15,656 nucleotides of DNA from Prevotellaceae bacterium UBA7028 (lineage in GTDB: Bacteria > Bacteroidota > Bacteroidia > Bacteroidales > Bacteroidaceae), in contig DLBF01000167.1 of the NCBI GenBank assembly GCA_002494215.1, positions 1-15,656 of the forward strand, read 5' to 3'. Position numbers and translations under genes: made by a program. This document shows positions 7,762 through 15,359 of the stretch, in pieces. The first letter of the stretch is position 1. Each line of letters opens with the position of its first letter. Under the pieces are notes generated by a model. It did not search any database, was not told where the DNA came from, and saw nothing but the letters and a program-made list of their open reading frames with translations.

Positions 7762-8505
7762 CTACGATAGCAATGGCGTTAAGAATATATCGGCAAAGAG
7801 GATAAGCATGCTGCTACGTACCACAGCATCTGTGCTGGCCTTACCCACATCGAAGGAACCACCCTCGACGGTATAGCCGTAGAAGGAACTGACACTAGCT
7901 ATGATGAAAGCAAAGACAAAGCTTTTAATCATAGACATCCATATAAACCACTGACGGAAGTCGTGCTGCAAACCTATGGTCAGGTCATCCACGGAGACGA
8001 TGCCCACAAGGGCACTGGCATAAGCTCCCACGAATCCGGCTGCCATACTGAATACAACCAAACAAGGAATCATAGTCATAAGACCCATAATCTTGGGCAG
8101 AATCAAGAAGGATGCCGAGTTGACACCCATTATCTCCAGGGCGTCAATCTGCTGGGTAACACGCATGGTTCCTATCTCACTGGCAATATTGCTGCCTACC
8201 TTTCCAGACAGGATAAGACACATGATACTGCTGGAAAACTCCAACACCATAATTTCGCGCGTGGTATAGCCCGTAGTGAAGTTGGGCATCCAAGGACTGG
8301 CAATGTTCAGCTTAATCTGGATACAGATAACGGCTCCGATAAAAAAGGAGATAAGCAGAACAATACCTATAGAATCCACACCCAACTGGGTGAGCTCTTT
8401 TACGTACTGTTTCAGGAACATTCTCCAACGCTCAGGGATGCTGAAAGTGCGCCCCATAAGCATGAGATAGCGTCCGAAAGCAGACAGAAAATTAACTATA
8501 AACAT
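7762..8505 (-). CDS. mlaE: MlaE-like lipid transport ABC permease
   Basis: This is the inner-membrane permease of an MCE/Mla-type phospholipid transporter, partner of the adjacent MlaF ATPase. The 247-residue protein has hydrophobic segments at about 45-65, 85-105, 138-170, 190-207 and 228-246. The family core is clear: LSGKVGSNIASEIGTMRVTQ (99-118) followed by QIDALEIMGVN (119-129), the cytoplasmic loop that contacts the ATPase. Near the end, YGYTVEGGSFDVGKASTDAV is also typical. Start ATG 8505 sits about 24 bp after a good -7 box on the minus strand. mlaF follows in the same direction, so the two form a two-gene operon. The direction of lipid transport cannot be decided here. Confidence 0.93.
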   Translation of the reverse strand: MFIVNFLSAFGRYLMLMGRTFSIPERWRMFLKQYVKELTQLGVDSIGIVLLISFFIGAVICIQIKLNIASPWMPNFTTGYTTREIMVLEFSSSIMCLILSGKVGSNIASEIGTMRVTQQIDALEIMGVNSASFLILPKIMGLMTMIPCLVVFSMAAGFVGAYASALVGIVSVDDLTIGLQHDFRQWFIWMSMIKSFVFAFIIASVSSFYGYTVEGGSFDVGKASTDAVVRSSMLILFADIFLTPLLS

Positions 8506-8528
8506 GTAAATCGCCTCTTTTTGTGTCG

Positions 8529-8536
8529 CAAAAATA
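8529..8536 (-). promoter_or_regulatory. Promoter -7 box of mlaE-mlaF
   Basis: On the minus strand this reads TATTTTTG, a full match to TAnnTTTG, about 24 bp upstream of the mlaE ATG. The region where the -33 element must lie (about 8556-8562) is inside the heptamer array, which reads as repeated TTTTC/TTTTTC on this strand. Confidence 0.6.
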
Positions 8537-8540
8537 CCAA

Positions 8541-8575
8541 GAAAAGTGAAAAGTGAAAAATGAAAAGTGAAAAAT
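8541..8575 (-). repeat. Five-copy heptamer array in the mlaE promoter
   Basis: On the plus strand the units are GAAAAGT, GAAAAGT, GAAAAAT, GAAAAGT, GAAAAAT (7 bp each, no gaps). In mlaE sense, rotated, they read TTCACTT or TTCATTT. The array starts 4 bp upstream of the mlaE -7 box and fills its spacer and -33 region. Confidence 0.88.
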
Positions 8576-8609
8576 GAGGGCGAATGTGAGAAAAAAATAC
8601 CTTTTTTTC

Positions 8610-8633
8610 GTACTTTTGCACCGAAAAAAGTAC
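8610..8633 (+). promoter_or_regulatory. lptB promoter -7 box inside an 8-bp inverted repeat
   Basis: TACTTTTG (8611-8618) matches the TAnnTTTG -7 box. It overlaps the left arm of a perfect inverted repeat, GTACTTTT (8610-8617) and AAAAGTAC (8626-8633), separated by 8 bp. The right arm ends 4 bp before the ATG (8638). The expected transcription start falls between the arms, so this is more likely a DNA-level site than an RNA hairpin. Confidence 0.6.
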
Positions 8634-8637
8634 CAAG

Positions 8638-9426
8638 ATGGACAGCGAAAAGGATGTATTGGAACTGAGAAGCGAAGGGCTTGTGAAGATATACGGCAAG
8701 CGTATGGTGGTGAACAATGTCTCATTCAGCGTCAAGCAGGGCGAGATAGTTGGACTACTGGGGCCTAACGGTGCAGGAAAGACCACCTCGTTTTACATGA
8801 CCACCGGACTTGTACTGCCCAACGAGGGGCATATCTTTCTGGGCGGGCAAGAGATAACAAAGTTGCCAGTCTATCAACGTGCCCGATTGGGAATAGGCTA
8901 TCTTGCTCAGGAAGCCAGCGTATTCCGCAAGATGAGCGTAGAAGACAACATCGCCAGCGTATTGGAGATGACAGGCATGCCCAGAGAGGAGCAACGCAAG
9001 AAACTGGAGAGCCTCATCAGCGAATTCCGTTTGCAGAAGGTACGCAAGAATCTAGGCGACCAGCTTTCGGGAGGTGAGCGCCGACGTACGGAGATTGCAC
9101 GTTGCCTAGCCATTGACCCCAAATTCATCATGCTGGACGAGCCCTTTGCTGGCGTTGACCCTATTGCCGTGGAAGACATCCAGTACATCGTTTGGAAACT
9201 AAAGCAACGTAACATAGGCGTGCTGATAACGGACCACAACGTGGAGGAAACACTCTGTATCACAGACCGTGCCTACATGCTCTTCGAAGGGCAGATTCTC
9301 TTCAAGGGAAATCCTCAGGAACTAGCAGACAACCCCATCGTCAAGGAAAAGTACCTAACCAACAGCTTTGTGCTGAGAATGAAGGACTTTGAGGCCATTG
9401 ACAAGGAAAGAAACATGGCAGACTAA
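8638..9426 (+). CDS. lptB: LPS export ABC transporter ATPase LptB
   Basis: LptB powers LptFG, which pulls lipopolysaccharide from the inner membrane onto the Lpt bridge. The 262-residue protein has Walker [11 protein letters not shown] (42-51), Q-loop Gln91 in [13 protein letters not shown] (a sequence peculiar to LptB), signature LSGGERRR (143-150), Walker B IMLDEP with Glu168, the LptB-typical FAGVDPIAV, and switch His200 in [10 protein letters not shown]. The C-terminus runs about 20 residues past the E. coli protein (241 residues), ending [15 protein letters not shown]. The gene is divergent from mlaE with a 132-bp shared control region. There is no lptA/lptC gene beside it here. Confidence 0.96.
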   Translation: MDSEKDVLELRSEGLVKIYGKRMVVNNVSFSVKQGEIVGLLGPNGAGKTTSFYMTTGLVLPNEGHIFLGGQEITKLPVYQRARLGIGYLAQEASVFRKMSVEDNIASVLEMTGMPREEQRKKLESLISEFRLQKVRKNLGDQLSGGERRRTEIARCLAIDPKFIMLDEPFAGVDPIAVEDIQYIVWKLKQRNIGVLITDHNVEETLCITDRAYMLFEGQILFKGNPQELADNPIVKEKYLTNSFVLRMKDFEAIDKERNMAD

Positions 9427-9477
9427 GGTCTCTTTGCATAAAATAAGGTATATTAACGAATAATTATGAATTCAGAC

Positions 9478-9509
9478 TTGTGATTTACAAATTATTTGTT
9501 GTACCTTTG
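9478..9509 (+). promoter_or_regulatory. Promoter of tig-clpP-clpX
   Basis: TTG (-33, 9478-9480) is followed after 21 bp by TACCTTTG (-7, 9502-9509), within the extended core GTACCTTTGCACGCAA, almost the same as the guaB promoter. It predicts a leader of about 37 nt before ATG 9552. The spacing is the same as in the recQ promoter. Confidence 0.8.
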
Positions 9510-9551
9510 CACGCAATTTTAAAAAGAGGTATTATTTTTAACAGATAGGCA

Positions 9552-10958
9552 ATGAATATTTCATTCGAAAACGTAGACAAAGTGAGCGCTTTGCTCACCA
9601 TGAAGATTGAGAAATCAGATTACGCAGAAAAGGTAGAAAAAGCACTGAAAGACTTCCGTAAGAAAGCTAACATGCCAGGCTTCCGTCCCGGTCAGGTTCC
9701 TATGGGCCTGCTGAAGAAGCGCTTCGGCACAGAGATTCTTGCAGAGGAGATAAATAAGATTTTAAGCCAGGAGCTCTATAAGTACATCCGCGAGCAGAAG
9801 GTTAACATCCTGGGCGAGCCTATGGCAAACGAGGAGAAGACTCCCGCCATTGACTTCGCATCTCAGGAGGAGTTCACCTTCGCATTCGACATTGCACTGG
9901 CTCCCGAGTTCGATGCCAAGCTCACAGCTAAGGACAAGCTGAACTACTACACCATCAACGTTGACGACGCCATGGTTGACCAGCAGATTCAGGCTTACTG
10001 CCAGCGTGGAGGTCAGTACCAGAAGGTTGACAGCTACCAGAGCAACGACATGGTTAAGGGTATCATGGCTCAGCTGGACAAGAAGGGCAACACCTTGGAA
10101 GGTGGCATTCAGGTTGAGAATGCCGTTATGCTGCCCAACTACATGAAGAACGACGACGAAAAGGCTAAGTTCGAGGGCGCTAAGGTAAACGATGTTATCG
10201 TGTTGAATCCCTACAAGGCATACAACGGTAGCGATGTTGAGTTGGCAAGCCTGCTGAAAATCAGCAAGGAAGAGGCAGCCAAGATGAAAGCAGACTTCAG
10301 CTTCCAGGTAACAGAGATTACCCGCTTCGAGGCTGCTGCTGTTGACCAAGCTCTCTTCGACCAGGTACTCGGCGAGGGTGTTGTTAAGAACGAGAAAGAC
10401 TTCCGTGCACATATCGCAGAGGATATGAAGAAGAGCTTCGTTGCTGACAGCGACTACAAGTTCATTCAGGACCTGCGCGCCTACTTGGTTAAACGTATCG
10501 GCGAAGTAGAATACCCCGAGGCACAGCTGAAGCGCATCATGAAGCAGAACAATACTGATAAGGACGACGCATACATCGAGGAAAACTTCAAGCCCAGCTT
10601 GGACGAACTGACATGGCACCTTATCAAGGAGCAGCTCTCAGACCAGTTCGAGGTGAAGATTGAGCAGGCTGACGTATTGGAGACTGCCAAGGCTGCCACA
10701 CGTATGCAGTTCGCTCAGTATGGCATGACAAACCTTCCCGACGATGTTCTGACCAACTATGCCAACGAGATGCTGAAGAACCAGCAGCAGGCTGAAGGCC
10801 TGGTTGCCCGCACCGTTGAGAGCAAGATTGTTGCCAAGGCTAAGGAGACCGTCAAGCTGACCGAGAAGACTGTTTCTCTGGAGGAGTTCAACAAGCTCTT
10901 CGAGAAGGAGAACAAGGAAGGCAAGGAAACCAAGGAAAGCAAGAGCAAGAAGAAGTAA
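9552..10958 (+). CDS. tig: Trigger factor (ribosome-associated chaperone)
   Basis: Trigger factor binds ribosomal protein L23 at the exit tunnel and shields nascent chains. The 468-residue protein (E. coli 432) has the ribosome-docking domain with signature GFRPGQVP (43-50), a middle region at about 155-255 in the place of the FKBP-type PPIase domain, and a long helical C-terminal chaperone domain. The middle region lacks the usual PGFE-type FKBP residues, so prolyl isomerase activity is doubtful (inference). The tail is highly charged (ENKEGKETKESKSKKK). It heads the tig-clpP-clpX cluster, an order seen in many bacteria, linking folding to proteolysis. It has its own promoter. Confidence 0.95.
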   Translation: MNISFENVDKVSALLTMKIEKSDYAEKVEKALKDFRKKANMPGFRPGQVPMGLLKKRFGTEILAEEINKILSQELYKYIREQKVNILGEPMANEEKTPAIDFASQEEFTFAFDIALAPEFDAKLTAKDKLNYYTINVDDAMVDQQIQAYCQRGGQYQKVDSYQSNDMVKGIMAQLDKKGNTLEGGIQVENAVMLPNYMKNDDEKAKFEGAKVNDVIVLNPYKAYNGSDVELASLLKISKEEAAKMKADFSFQVTEITRFEAAAVDQALFDQVLGEGVVKNEKDFRAHIAEDMKKSFVADSDYKFIQDLRAYLVKRIGEVEYPEAQLKRIMKQNNTDKDDAYIEENFKPSLDELTWHLIKEQLSDQFEVKIEQADVLETAKAATRMQFAQYGMTNLPDDVLTNYANEMLKNQQQAEGLVARTVESKIVAKAKETVKLTEKTVSLEEFNKLFEKENKEGKETKESKSKKK

Positions 10959-11001
10959 CCCGCCTTCTTGCATGCAAAACGTAAGATAACAATAATCAGA
11001 T

Positions 11002-11032
11002 AATAGGGGGCGGTCCGAGGGCCGTCCCTATT
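11002..11032 (+). terminator. Hairpin between tig and clpP (attenuator or weak terminator)
   Basis: AATAGGG (11002-11008) pairs with CCCTATT (11026-11032). After a one-base bulge and a G-T pair the stem continues as CGGTC/GGCCG (one T-G pair) around a CGAG loop. Only TTT follows, so full termination is unlikely. No -7 box is visible between it and clpP. Confidence 0.5.
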
Positions 11033-11057
11033 TCACTTAACAAAAAGACGTACCAAA

Positions 11058-11726
11058 ATGAACAACGACTTCAAAAAATACGCTACTCGCCACCTGGGCA
11101 TGAACAGCATGGTACTGGACGATGTGATAAGCGCACAGAACCAATATCTGAACCCCTACATCCTGGAGGAACGTCAGTTGAACGTTACCCAGATGGACGT
11201 TTTCAGCCGTTTGATGATGGACCGTATCATTTTCCTGGGCACACAGATTGACGATTACACCGCCAACACTTTGCAGGCACAGCTGTTATACCTGGACAGC
11301 GTAGATCCTGGCAAGGATATCAGCATTTACGTCAACAGTCCTGGTGGTAGCGTATATGCCGGACTGGGCATCTACGACACTATGCAGTTCATCAGCAGCG
11401 ATGTAGCCACCATCTGTACTGGTATGGCTGCAAGCATGGCCGCCGTATTACTGGTAGCCGGAGCCGAGGGTAAGCGTAGCGCGTTGACTCATAGCCGAGT
11501 TATGATTCACCAGCCGATGGGTGGCGCTCAGGGACAAGCCAGCGATATTGAGATTACCGCCCGCGAAATCCAAAAACTGAAAAAGGAACTCTATACTATC
11601 ATTGCCAACCACTCCCACACCGACTTCGACAAAGTTTGGGCAGATAGCGATCGTGACTATTGGATGACAGCCCAGGAGGCAAAAGAGTACGGTATGATAG
11701 ATCAGGTATTGGCTAAGAAGCAATAA
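11058..11726 (+). CDS. clpP: ATP-dependent Clp protease proteolytic subunit
   Basis: ClpP is the serine protease barrel that works with ClpX. The 222-residue protein has the catalytic triad Ser126 (GMAASMAA), His151 (MIHQPMGG) and Asp200 (DRDYW), with the same 25- and 49-residue spacings as E. coli ClpP. The oxyanion strand NSPGGSVYAG (93-102) is also intact. The first 30 or so residues precede the conserved core and may be partly a propeptide. clpX starts 3 bp after the stop, so the two are translated from one mRNA. clpP probably relies on read-through from tig, past the hairpin at 11002-11032. Confidence 0.97.
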   Translation: MNNDFKKYATRHLGMNSMVLDDVISAQNQYLNPYILEERQLNVTQMDVFSRLMMDRIIFLGTQIDDYTANTLQAQLLYLDSVDPGKDISIYVNSPGGSVYAGLGIYDTMQFISSDVATICTGMAASMAAVLLVAGAEGKRSALTHSRVMIHQPMGGAQGQASDIEITAREIQKLKKELYTIIANHSHTDFDKVWADSDRDYWMTAQEAKEYGMIDQVLAKKQ

Positions 11727-11729
11727 GGA

Positions 11730-12962
11730 ATGGCAACACGCAAATATAATACATGTTCTTTTTGTGGACGTTCTGAAAAGGATGTACTCCTGTTGCTTTC
11801 TGGTATAAACGGATACATTTGCAATGAGTGTGCCATACAGGCATACCACATCGTACAGGAGAACACAAGCGGCAAAGCCGCCTCCAAATCCAGCAACGAC
11901 TTCAGCCTAACAGACATCCCAAAGCCCAAACAGATCAAGGAGTATCTGGATCAGTATGTGATTGGCCAGGACGATGCAAAGCGCTATTTGGCAGTATCCG
12001 TTTACAATCACTACAAGAGATTAGGACAGCAGAAGGGCGATGACGGCATTGAGATAGAAAAGAGCAACGTCATCATGGTAGGCTCTACCGGAACAGGTAA
12101 GACCTTGATGGCAAGGACAATAGCCAAATTGCTAAAAGTTCCTTTTACCATTGTTGATGCCACCGTATTCACTGAGGCCGGTTATGTAGGCGAAGATGTA
12201 GAAAGCATCTTAAGCCGTCTGCTTCAAGTGGCCGACTATGATGTAAAAGCTGCCGAACGAGGCATTGTCTTCATAGATGAAATAGACAAGATTGCACGCA
12301 AATCGGACAACCCAAGCATCACACGCGACGTAAGCGGCGAAGGTGTCCAGCAGGGTTTGCTCAAACTTCTGGAAGGTTCCATGGTGAATGTTCCGCCAAA
12401 GGGAGGAAGAAAGCACCCCGATCAGGATTACATCCATGTGGACACCCGTAATATACTATTTATCTGCGGAGGTGCCTTCGATGGCATTGAGAAGAAGATT
12501 GCACAGCGCCTGAATACCCACGTAGTAGGATACAACAGCGTCCAGCATCAGCAGAAGATAGACTCTAAGGATTTGATGAAGTACATCGTGCCACAGGATT
12601 TGAAAAGCTTCGGTCTTATCCCCGAGATTATAGGCCGACTGCCCGTGCTCACTTACCTGAACCCGCTCGACAGAACAGCCTTGCGCAACATTCTCACAGA
12701 ACCCAAGAACTCACTAGTGAAACAGCAGATAAAGCTTTTCGAGATGGACGGCATCAAGCTGACCTTCGAGCCGAAAGCCCTCGAATATATAGTGGACAAA
12801 GCGGTGGAATACAAATTGGGCGCAAGAGGATTGCGTAGCATTATGGAAGCTGTGATGATAGATGCACAATACGATGCGCCATCAGGTGAGGAAAAGACAT
12901 TTGTGGTAACGGAAGATTATGCACGAAAGCAAATCGAGAAGTCGCACCATCTTACAGCATAA
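11730..12962 (+). CDS. clpX: ATP-dependent Clp protease ATP-binding subunit ClpX
   Basis: ClpX is the hexameric AAA+ unfoldase that feeds ClpP. Its 410 residues contain an N-terminal zinc-binding domain (Cys9, Cys12, Cys31, Cys34), Walker A GSTGTGKT (118-125), the pore loop GYVG (151-154), Walker B FIDEID (181-186), the second pore loop RKH (227-229) and a sensor-2 segment GARGLR. The ClpP-docking loop, which is IGF in E. coli, reads VGY (266-268) here, a conservative hydrophobic replacement. The start ATG is 3 bp after the clpP stop, and no Shine-Dalgarno sequence is separable from the clpP end. A terminator follows. Confidence 0.97.
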   Translation: MATRKYNTCSFCGRSEKDVLLLLSGINGYICNECAIQAYHIVQENTSGKAASKSSNDFSLTDIPKPKQIKEYLDQYVIGQDDAKRYLAVSVYNHYKRLGQQKGDDGIEIEKSNVIMVGSTGTGKTLMARTIAKLLKVPFTIVDATVFTEAGYVGEDVESILSRLLQVADYDVKAAERGIVFIDEIDKIARKSDNPSITRDVSGEGVQQGLLKLLEGSMVNVPPKGGRKHPDQDYIHVDTRNILFICGGAFDGIEKKIAQRLNTHVVGYNSVQHQQKIDSKDLMKYIVPQDLKSFGLIPEIIGRLPVLTYLNPLDRTALRNILTEPKNSLVKQQIKLFEMDGIKLTFEPKALEYIVDKAVEYKLGARGLRSIMEAVMIDAQYDAPSGEEKTFVVTEDYARKQIEKSHHLTA

Positions 12963-12981
12963 ATATAAAGAAAAATAGGTT

Positions 12982-13019
12982 AAATGGGAGGAACGAAAGA
13001 GGTTTCTCCCATTTTTTTT
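12982..13019 (+). terminator. Rho-independent terminator of tig-clpP-clpX
   Basis: The stem is AAATGGGAG (12982-12990) with CTCCCATTT (13006-13014), extended inward by GAAC/GTTT (one G-T pair) around a 7-nt loop. It ends in eight T (13012-13019), three of which pair in the stem. It lies 20 bp after the clpX stop. Confidence 0.92.
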
Positions 13020-13051
13020 GAATACCAATGATAAATTTCTTGACCAAAAAC

Positions 13052-13083
13052 TTGTATGATATTGAAAAAATAATATAACTTTG
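13052..13083 (+). promoter_or_regulatory. Promoter of recQ
   Basis: TTG (-33, 13052-13054) and TAACTTTG (-7, 13076-13083) are separated by 21 bp, the same spacing as before tig. It predicts a leader of about 25 nt before ATG 13115. Confidence 0.72.
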
Positions 13084-13114
13084 TAAGGAGAATCTCTGAC
13101 AAAGACAAAGCAAT

Positions 13115-15286
13115 ATGGAGAAATTGAATCTGGCGGAACAACTGAAACATTACTTCGGCTTTGATGGTTTCAAAGGCGACCAGGAAGCTATTATCCGTAA
13201 TGTTTTGGCAGGGCACGACACCTTTGTGCTGATGCCGACCGGTGGAGGCAAATCTCTATGCTACCAACTGCCTGCTCTACTCATGGAGGGAACTGCAATT
13301 GTCATCTCTCCCCTTATTGCCTTGATGAAGAATCAGGTAGACGCCATCCGTCAGGTCAGCGAAGACGACGGTATAGCTCACTTTCTGAACTCTTCCCTGA
13401 CAAAAACCCAGATTGACATCGTCAAACGCGACGTAAAAGCAGGCAGAACCAAGCTACTCTACGTGGCTCCTGAGTCGCTGACAAAGGATGACAATGTAAG
13501 TTTCCTGACTAGTGTCAAGATTTCGTTCTATGCCGTTGACGAGGCTCACTGTATCTCGGAATGGGGACATGATTTCCGTCCCGAATACCGCCGTATCCGC
13601 CCCATCGTAAACCAAATAGGCGAAGCACCCATCATAGCATTAACCGCTACGGCAACTGACAAGGTGAGAGGCGACATAAAGAAGAATTTGGGAATGATGG
13701 ATGCCACAGAGTTCAAGAGCTCGTTCAACAGGCCCAATCTATATTATGAGGTACGGCCAAAGACGAAAGATGTGGACAAGGACATCATCCGTTTCATCAT
13801 GCAGCATAAAGGCAAGAGTGGAATTATCTACTGCCTAAGCCGCAAAAAGGTTGAGGAACTGGCAGAAATTTTACGTGCCAACCAGATAAACGCCCGCGCC
13901 TACCATGCAGGTATGGAATCGCAAGTAAGAAGCGAGACGCAGGACGACTTCCTTATGGAACGATTGGATGTTATCGTGGCCACCATTGCCTTTGGCATGG
14001 GAATTGATAAGCCTGATGTAAGGTTCGTGATTCACTACGACATTCCTAAGAGTCTGGAAGGCTACTATCAGGAGACGGGCCGAGCTGGACGTGACGGAGG
14101 TGAAGGTTATTGCCTGACATTCTATTCTCCCAAGGACTTACGTAAGTTGGAGAAGTTCATGGAAGGAAAACCTGTGGCCGAGCAGGACATCGGCCGACAG
14201 CTCCTACAGGAGACCTCAGCCTATGCAGAGACCTCTATTTGCCGCAGGAAATTCCTACTTCACTACTTCGGAGAGGAATACGAGCCTGACAATTGCGGCA
14301 ACTGCGACAACTGCCGTCATCCAAAGGAAAAACAGGAAGCTTCGGACGAACTGCTATTGGCGCTGAAGGTTATAGACACCATCAAGGGCAACTTCAAGGT
14401 AAATCATGTCATAGACATCCTTGTAGGACGCGAGACAGAAGAAATTATTGCACACAGACACGAGGACTTGGACTGCTTTGGCTGCGGCGACAAATACGAA
14501 GCCAGTTTCTGGAACGCTGTCATCCGCCAGGGCATGATTTCTGGCTATATCGAAAAGGAAGTAGAAAACTACGGACTGCTGAAAATTACAACAGAAGGAA
14601 GAAACTTCATGCGCAGACCCATTGAATTCTGGATCTCAAAAGACAACGAATTCGACGAATACGAGGAGCCCGTTGGCAGCGAGTCTGCTGTGTTGGACGA
14701 GGTTCTTTTCAGTATGCTAAAATCACTCCGTAAGAGTATAGCAGAGAAAAAGGGAGTCCCCCCCTACGTCATTTTCCAGGATCCCTCTTTGGAAGATATG
14801 GCAACCACCTACCCGATTTCAATAGATGAGTTGAAGAATATCAGGGGCGTAGGAGACGGGAAAGCCGCACGATATGGCAAGGAATTCTGCGAGTTGATAG
14901 CTAAATATTGCGAGGAAAACGAGATTGAGCGCCTTGAGGATTTGCGTGTCCGCACCGTAGTTAACAAGAGCAAGAACAAAGTAAGTATCATTGAAGGTAT
15001 CGACCGCAAATTGGCTCTTGAGGATATTGCCAAGGCCAAGGGCCTGACAATGGAGGAACTACTAGACGAGATAGAGACCATCGTCTATAGCGGAACCAAG
15101 CTAAACATAGACTATTATATCGAGGATATAATGGACGAGGACGACATGGAGGACATCTATGACTATTTCATGGAAGAGTCCGAAACAGACGACATAGACG
15201 AAGCGTTGGATGCTCTCGGAGAGGACTATACCGAGACCGAAATCCGCCTTGTTCGCATCAAGTTCTTATCAGAAATGGCCAATTAA
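13115..15286 (+). CDS. recQ: ATP-dependent DNA helicase RecQ
   Basis: RecQ is a 3'-5' superfamily 2 helicase for recombination and fork repair. Visible motifs are Walker A PTGGGKS (41-47), DEAH (142-145) with the RecQ aromatic-rich loop HCISEWGHDFRPEYRR, TATA (177-180), IAFGMGIDKP (291-300) and QETGRAGRDG (319-328). A zinc-binding site (Cys376, Cys394, Cys397, Cys400) is followed by the RQC winged helix (about 405-500) and an HRDC domain (about 525-605). The 723 residues exceed E. coli RecQ (609). The extra 110 or so residues contain a helical segment (SIIEGIDRKLALEDIAKAKG) and a very acidic stretch (about 666-706) of unknown role. It has its own promoter and a terminator that overlaps its stop codon. 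Confidence 0.97.
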   Translation: MEKLNLAEQLKHYFGFDGFKGDQEAIIRNVLAGHDTFVLMPTGGGKSLCYQLPALLMEGTAIVISPLIALMKNQVDAIRQVSEDDGIAHFLNSSLTKTQIDIVKRDVKAGRTKLLYVAPESLTKDDNVSFLTSVKISFYAVDEAHCISEWGHDFRPEYRRIRPIVNQIGEAPIIALTATATDKVRGDIKKNLGMMDATEFKSSFNRPNLYYEVRPKTKDVDKDIIRFIMQHKGKSGIIYCLSRKKVEELAEILRANQINARAYHAGMESQVRSETQDDFLMERLDVIVATIAFGMGIDKPDVRFVIHYDIPKSLEGYYQETGRAGRDGGEGYCLTFYSPKDLRKLEKFMEGKPVAEQDIGRQLLQETSAYAETSICRRKFLLHYFGEEYEPDNCGNCDNCRHPKEKQEASDELLLALKVIDTIKGNFKVNHVIDILVGRETEEIIAHRHEDLDCFGCGDKYEASFWNAVIRQGMISGYIEKEVENYGLLKITTEGRNFMRRPIEFWISKDNEFDEYEEPVGSESAVLDEVLFSMLKSLRKSIAEKKGVPPYVIFQDPSLEDMATTYPISIDELKNIRGVGDGKAARYGKEFCELIAKYCEENEIERLEDLRVRTVVNKSKNKVSIIEGIDRKLALEDIAKAKGLTMEELLDEIETIVYSGTKLNIDYYIEDIMDEDDMEDIYDYFMEESETDDIDEALDALGEDYTETEIRLVRIKFLSEMAN

Positions 15287-15304
15287 GAAAAATTGGCTTT
15301 TTTT
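15278..15304 (+). terminator. recQ terminator overlapping its stop codon
   Basis: GCCAATT (15278-15284) pairs with AATTGGC (15291-15297) around a 6-nt loop and is followed by seven T (15298-15304). The first T of the TAA stop (15284-15286) is the last base of the left arm. Confidence 0.9.
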
Positions 15305-15330
15305 GTATCGGAATAATCAGTTTTTTTTTG

Positions 15331-15338
15331 TACTTTTG
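15331..15338 (+). promoter_or_regulatory. Promoter -7 box of guaB
   Basis: TACTTTTG matches TAnnTTTG and continues as GCACGCAA, as in the tig promoter. It lies 26 bp after the recQ terminator T-run. The -33 element is unclear: TTTG at 15302-15305 is 25 bp away, which is long. Confidence 0.7.
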
Positions 15339-15359
15339 CACGCAATAAATTCTATATAA

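Noticed and set aside
7963..8556. 197-codon plus-strand frame opposite mlaE, running into the heptamer array
   Set aside because: The His/Asn/Gln-rich product has no known pattern, and MlaE on the other strand is intact and well conserved.
9762..10619. 285-codon open frame on the minus strand opposite tig
   Set aside because: It is a shadow of tig codon usage: Leu/Val-rich from complemented Lys/Glu/Asp codons, with no recognisable motif, promoter or spacing, and tig itself is unmistakable.
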